NCBI GenBank assembly: GCA_900469615.1
Contig: UBYA01000006.1
Coordinates: 170,000 to 233,999 of the forward strand
Source: Hyphomicrobiales bacterium
GTDB lineage: Bacteria; Pseudomonadota; Alphaproteobacteria; Rhizobiales; Rhizobiaceae
DNA length: 64,000 nucleotides
Direction: 5' to 3'
Of this stretch, positions 62,128-64,000 are shown piece by piece. Under the pieces are notes generated by a model. The model saw nothing but the letters and a program-made list of their open reading frames with translations. It ran no database searches and was not told the DNA's origin. Positions within the stretch are counted from its first letter, which is position 1. Each line of letters opens with the position of its first letter. A program made the translations under genes and the position numbers.

Positions 62128-62775
62128 ATGGACAAGCTGACCCTCTATATCGGCAACAAGAACTATTCCTCCTGGTCGTTCCGGCCGTGGATCGCGCTCG
62201 AAGGTTGCGGCGTCCCCTTCGAAGAGGTTCTGATCCCCTTCGATTTCCCGGGCGGCAATCCCCGCATTCGCCAGGTATCGCCGACCGGCAAGGTGCCGCT
62301 GCTGGACCATGATGGATTCAAGCTCTGGGAATCGCTCGCCATCATCGAGTATGTGGCCGAGCTTTTCCCGCATGCCGGACTTCTCCCGGGGGATCGGAAG
62401 GACCGGGCGCTGGCGCGGGCCTACGGCATGGAGATGCTTTCCGGTTTTCGAGCTCTTCGCAATGCATGCCCGATGAACATGCGGCGCCCCGTCAGCCGCC
62501 TCGATCTGCCGGAAGGCGTCATGGAGGACGTGGCGCGCATCGAGACCATCTGGCGCGAGGCGCGCTCCCGATCCGGCGGCCCCTTCCTGTTCGGCGCGTT
62601 TTCGGGGGCAGATGCGATGTTCGCGCCCGTCGTCAGCCGCCTGGAAAGATACGACATCGATGTTGCGGCCGACACGCGGGACTATATGGCTGCGATGAAG
62701 GCGCTGCCGGCCTGGAGGAAGTGGGAGGCGGCGGCGCTGGAAGAAACATGGATCGTTCCGGAAGACGAGGCTTGA
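62128..62775 (+). CDS. Glutathione S-transferase family protein
   Basis: Cytoplasmic protein of 215 residues. The thioredoxin-like N-terminal domain has [20 protein letters not shown] (about 11-30; the serine probably activates glutathione), [12 protein letters not shown] and [15 protein letters not shown]. The helical C-terminal half begins about residue 90. Substrate unknown. GGAAAGG lies upstream of ATG 62128. Confidence 0.9.
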   Translation: MDKLTLYIGNKNYSSWSFRPWIALEGCGVPFEEVLIPFDFPGGNPRIRQVSPTGKVPLLDHDGFKLWESLAIIEYVAELFPHAGLLPGDRKDRALARAYGMEMLSGFRALRNACPMNMRRPVSRLDLPEGVMEDVARIETIWREARSRSGGPFLFGAFSGADAMFAPVVSRLERYDIDVAADTRDYMAAMKALPAWRKWEAAALEETWIVPEDEA

Positions 62776-62954
62776 GCGCCGATTCGGGTTCGAATATCCG
62801 CGAATCCGTTGCAGCCGGCAAAAAATGCTGGAAGGGACTGGTCAAAGTCCGACAAGCCATGTATAAGCCGCCCCAATTTCCGAAATTGATGCATATCTGT
62901 TTCGGCCGCCTTGCTGGCCGCGGATATGTTTCGTCCGTCCATGGAGTAACGAGA

Positions 62955-63140
62955 ATGGCTGTACCGAAGAGAAAAACGAGCCCGTCCAAGCGCGGTATGC
63001 GCCGCTCGGCCGACGCCCTGAAGGCCTCGACCTACGTCGAAGACAAGAACTCCGGCGAACTGCGCCGCCCGCACCACATCGACCTGAAGACCGGCATGTA
63101 TCGCGGCCGCCAGGTTCTGACGCCGAAGGAAAGCGCATAA
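62955..63140 (+). CDS. rpmF: 50S ribosomal protein L32
   Basis: Ribosomal protein of 61 residues. It starts [20 protein letters not shown], the classic L32 N-terminus, and continues [19 protein letters not shown] as in alphaproteobacterial L32 without the four zinc cysteines of other versions. GGAGTAACGAGA precedes the ATG. A strong terminator follows at 63170. Confidence 0.97.
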   Translation: MAVPKRKTSPSKRGMRRSADALKASTYVEDKNSGELRRPHHIDLKTGMYRGRQVLTPKESA

Positions 63141-63169
63141 TTCAGGCGCTGCCTTGATGGCATGAATAA

Positions 63170-63196
63170 AAGGCCGGCGTTACGCCGGCCTTTTTC
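63170..63196 (+). terminator. Rho-independent terminator of rpmF
   Basis: AAGGCCGGCG (63170-63179), loop TTA, CGCCGGCCTT (63183-63192) followed by TTT and more T-rich sequence. The 10-bp GC-rich stem makes this a textbook intrinsic terminator, 30 bp after the rpmF stop codon. Confidence 0.9.
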
Positions 63197-63363
63197 TGTT
63201 TTTGATCAGGGTCGTTTGTGAGAGCGGGCACCGAGCAGCGTCTCGTGCCGCACCTCCTGATGCCTCCTATCCCTGCGGGGCCTTCCCGGAGAGATGTCGC
63301 GAAGGGGCAGAGGGGGCGAACATTCTCCGCAAATTCAGGGCCGCGTTCCGCCGCCGTCCTGCC

Positions 63364-63936
63364 TCACAAACTGTCCAGCTTGTTCTGCATGGCACGGAGC
63401 TGTTCCTTCAGCTCGTCGATGTCCTTGGCTTCCGCCTTGCGGCTTTCCTTGACCGGCGGCTTCATGAAGGGCGAGAACATCTGCATGGCCTGCTGGAACA
63501 TTTCGGTGTTGCGACGGACCTGCTCCTCGACCATCTGTATCGGCAGCTGCAGGTTCTTGCCGAGGGGCGTTTCGCCAAAGGCGCGATTGATCTGCTCGCG
63601 CATCTGGGTCTGCTGTTCTGTGAAAGAACGCATCGAGTGTTCAAGGAAGCTCGGCACGACCATCTGCATCTGGTCGCCGTAATAGCCGATGAGCTGCCGG
63701 AGGAATGAAATCGGCAGCAGCGTATTGCCGGTTTTCGATTCCTGTTCGAAAATAATCTGCGTCAGGACAGAATGCGTAATGTCTTCACCGCTCTTGGCGT
63801 CCTGGACGATGAACTCCTCGCCCTTTTTGACCATCTCCGCCAGGTCGTCCAGCGTCACGTAGGTGCTGGTTCCGGTGTTGTATAGGCGGCGATTGGCGTA
63901 TTTCTTGATTACGATCTGGCCCTCATTCTTTGCCAT
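63364..63936 (-). CDS. phaR: Polyhydroxyalkanoate synthesis repressor PhaR
   Basis: Regulator of 190 residues that binds DNA and nascent PHB granules and represses phasin and PHA genes. The DNA-binding PHB/PHA-accumulation domain is at the start: VIKKYANRRLYNTGTSTYVT (about 9-28), LDDLAEMVKKGEEFIVQDAK and SVLTQIIFEQE. The C-terminal half is helical and ends in a coil (DIDELKEQLRAMQNKLDSL). GGAGACTGATA precedes ATG 63936. In rhizobia phaAB usually lies divergently beside it, which would be just beyond the window edge. Confidence 0.95.
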   Translation of the reverse strand: MAKNEGQIVIKKYANRRLYNTGTSTYVTLDDLAEMVKKGEEFIVQDAKSGEDITHSVLTQIIFEQESKTGNTLLPISFLRQLIGYYGDQMQMVVPSFLEHSMRSFTEQQTQMREQINRAFGETPLGKNLQLPIQMVEEQVRRNTEMFQQAMQMFSPFMKPPVKESRKAEAKDIDELKEQLRAMQNKLDSL

Positions 63937-64000
63937 TATCAGTCTCCTGGCCCCGTCTGATTGTATGGAATGCTCCTCCACTTCGGAGTGTAGACGCAAA

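Overview
The window looks like a chromosome of a Rhizobium/Neorhizobium-like member of the Rhizobiaceae. DNA is GC-rich, and several proteins are of recognisably rhizobial type: pyruvate carboxylase, NdvA/ChvA cyclic beta-glucan exporter, PhaR, and a divergent TetR/TetA pair. Two RIME-like intergenic repeats, common in this family, are also present. This placement rests on remembered family sequences, not on a search.

Layout. 0.3-4.1 kb: a three-gene importer (ATPase, binding protein, fused permease) on the minus strand behind a triple Pho box. 4.6-11.1 kb: a globin-coupled diguanylate cyclase lacking the heme-ligating histidine, a flavin reductase, a TetR/TetA pair with two perfect operators, a DUF1003 membrane protein and a PhyH-like dioxygenase. 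11.3-15.6 kb: a bufferin (copper/RiPP) operon with two tandem BufA precursors, BufB (MNIO), BufC and DoxX, divergent from an ECF sigma factor (SigF-like) and its membrane anti-sigma (NrsF); both directions carry the same GTAAC-N16-CGTA promoter pattern. 15.8-22.3 kb: tRNA-Gln followed by a surface-polysaccharide cluster (GT4, a broken GT4, O-antigen ligase/polymerase, phosphosugar transferase, epimerase, nucleotide-sugar dehydrogenase). 22.5-27.8 kb: small coiled protein, ClpP-like periplasmic protein, YoaK-like membrane protein, GalE/ExoB, a phosphonate-monoesterase/sulfatase and a DUF1993 protein.

28.2-38.3 kb holds two transport operons: a ribose-type sugar ABC importer, then a membrane dipeptidase followed by a complete five-gene peptide ABC importer whose last four genes overlap by 4 bp. 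38.5-43.8 kb is a cyclic-glucan neighbourhood: the decayed 3' end of a GH94/NdvB-like glucan synthase, an OpgC-like glucan-modifying acyltransferase, about 1 kb without a recognisable gene, and convergent ndvA. 44.2-50.6 kb: a LuxR solo with an intact acyl-homoserine-lactone pocket, pyc, an acetyltransferase, and a Bcr/CflA drug-efflux gene preceded by an 18-residue leader peptide and an intrinsic terminator, i.e. an attenuator. 50.6-56.4 kb: a polar amino-acid ABC importer, cupin, LysR, an atypical SDR, a RIME-like repeat and an EamA exporter. 56.6-64 kb: an MFS carrier and housekeeping genes (ispG, lysE-like, ispA, mtgA, gst, rpmF, phaR).

Best leads: the attenuator in front of the efflux pump (50.4 kb), the glucan-synthase relic beside opgC and ndvA (39.2 kb), the Pho-box array that argues for a phosphorus-related substrate of an iron-type transporter (4.1 kb), the His-to-Met globin cyclase (4.9 kb) and the two-precursor bufferin/SigF locus (11-15.6 kb). 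No insertion sequence, CRISPR array, prophage or rRNA was seen.
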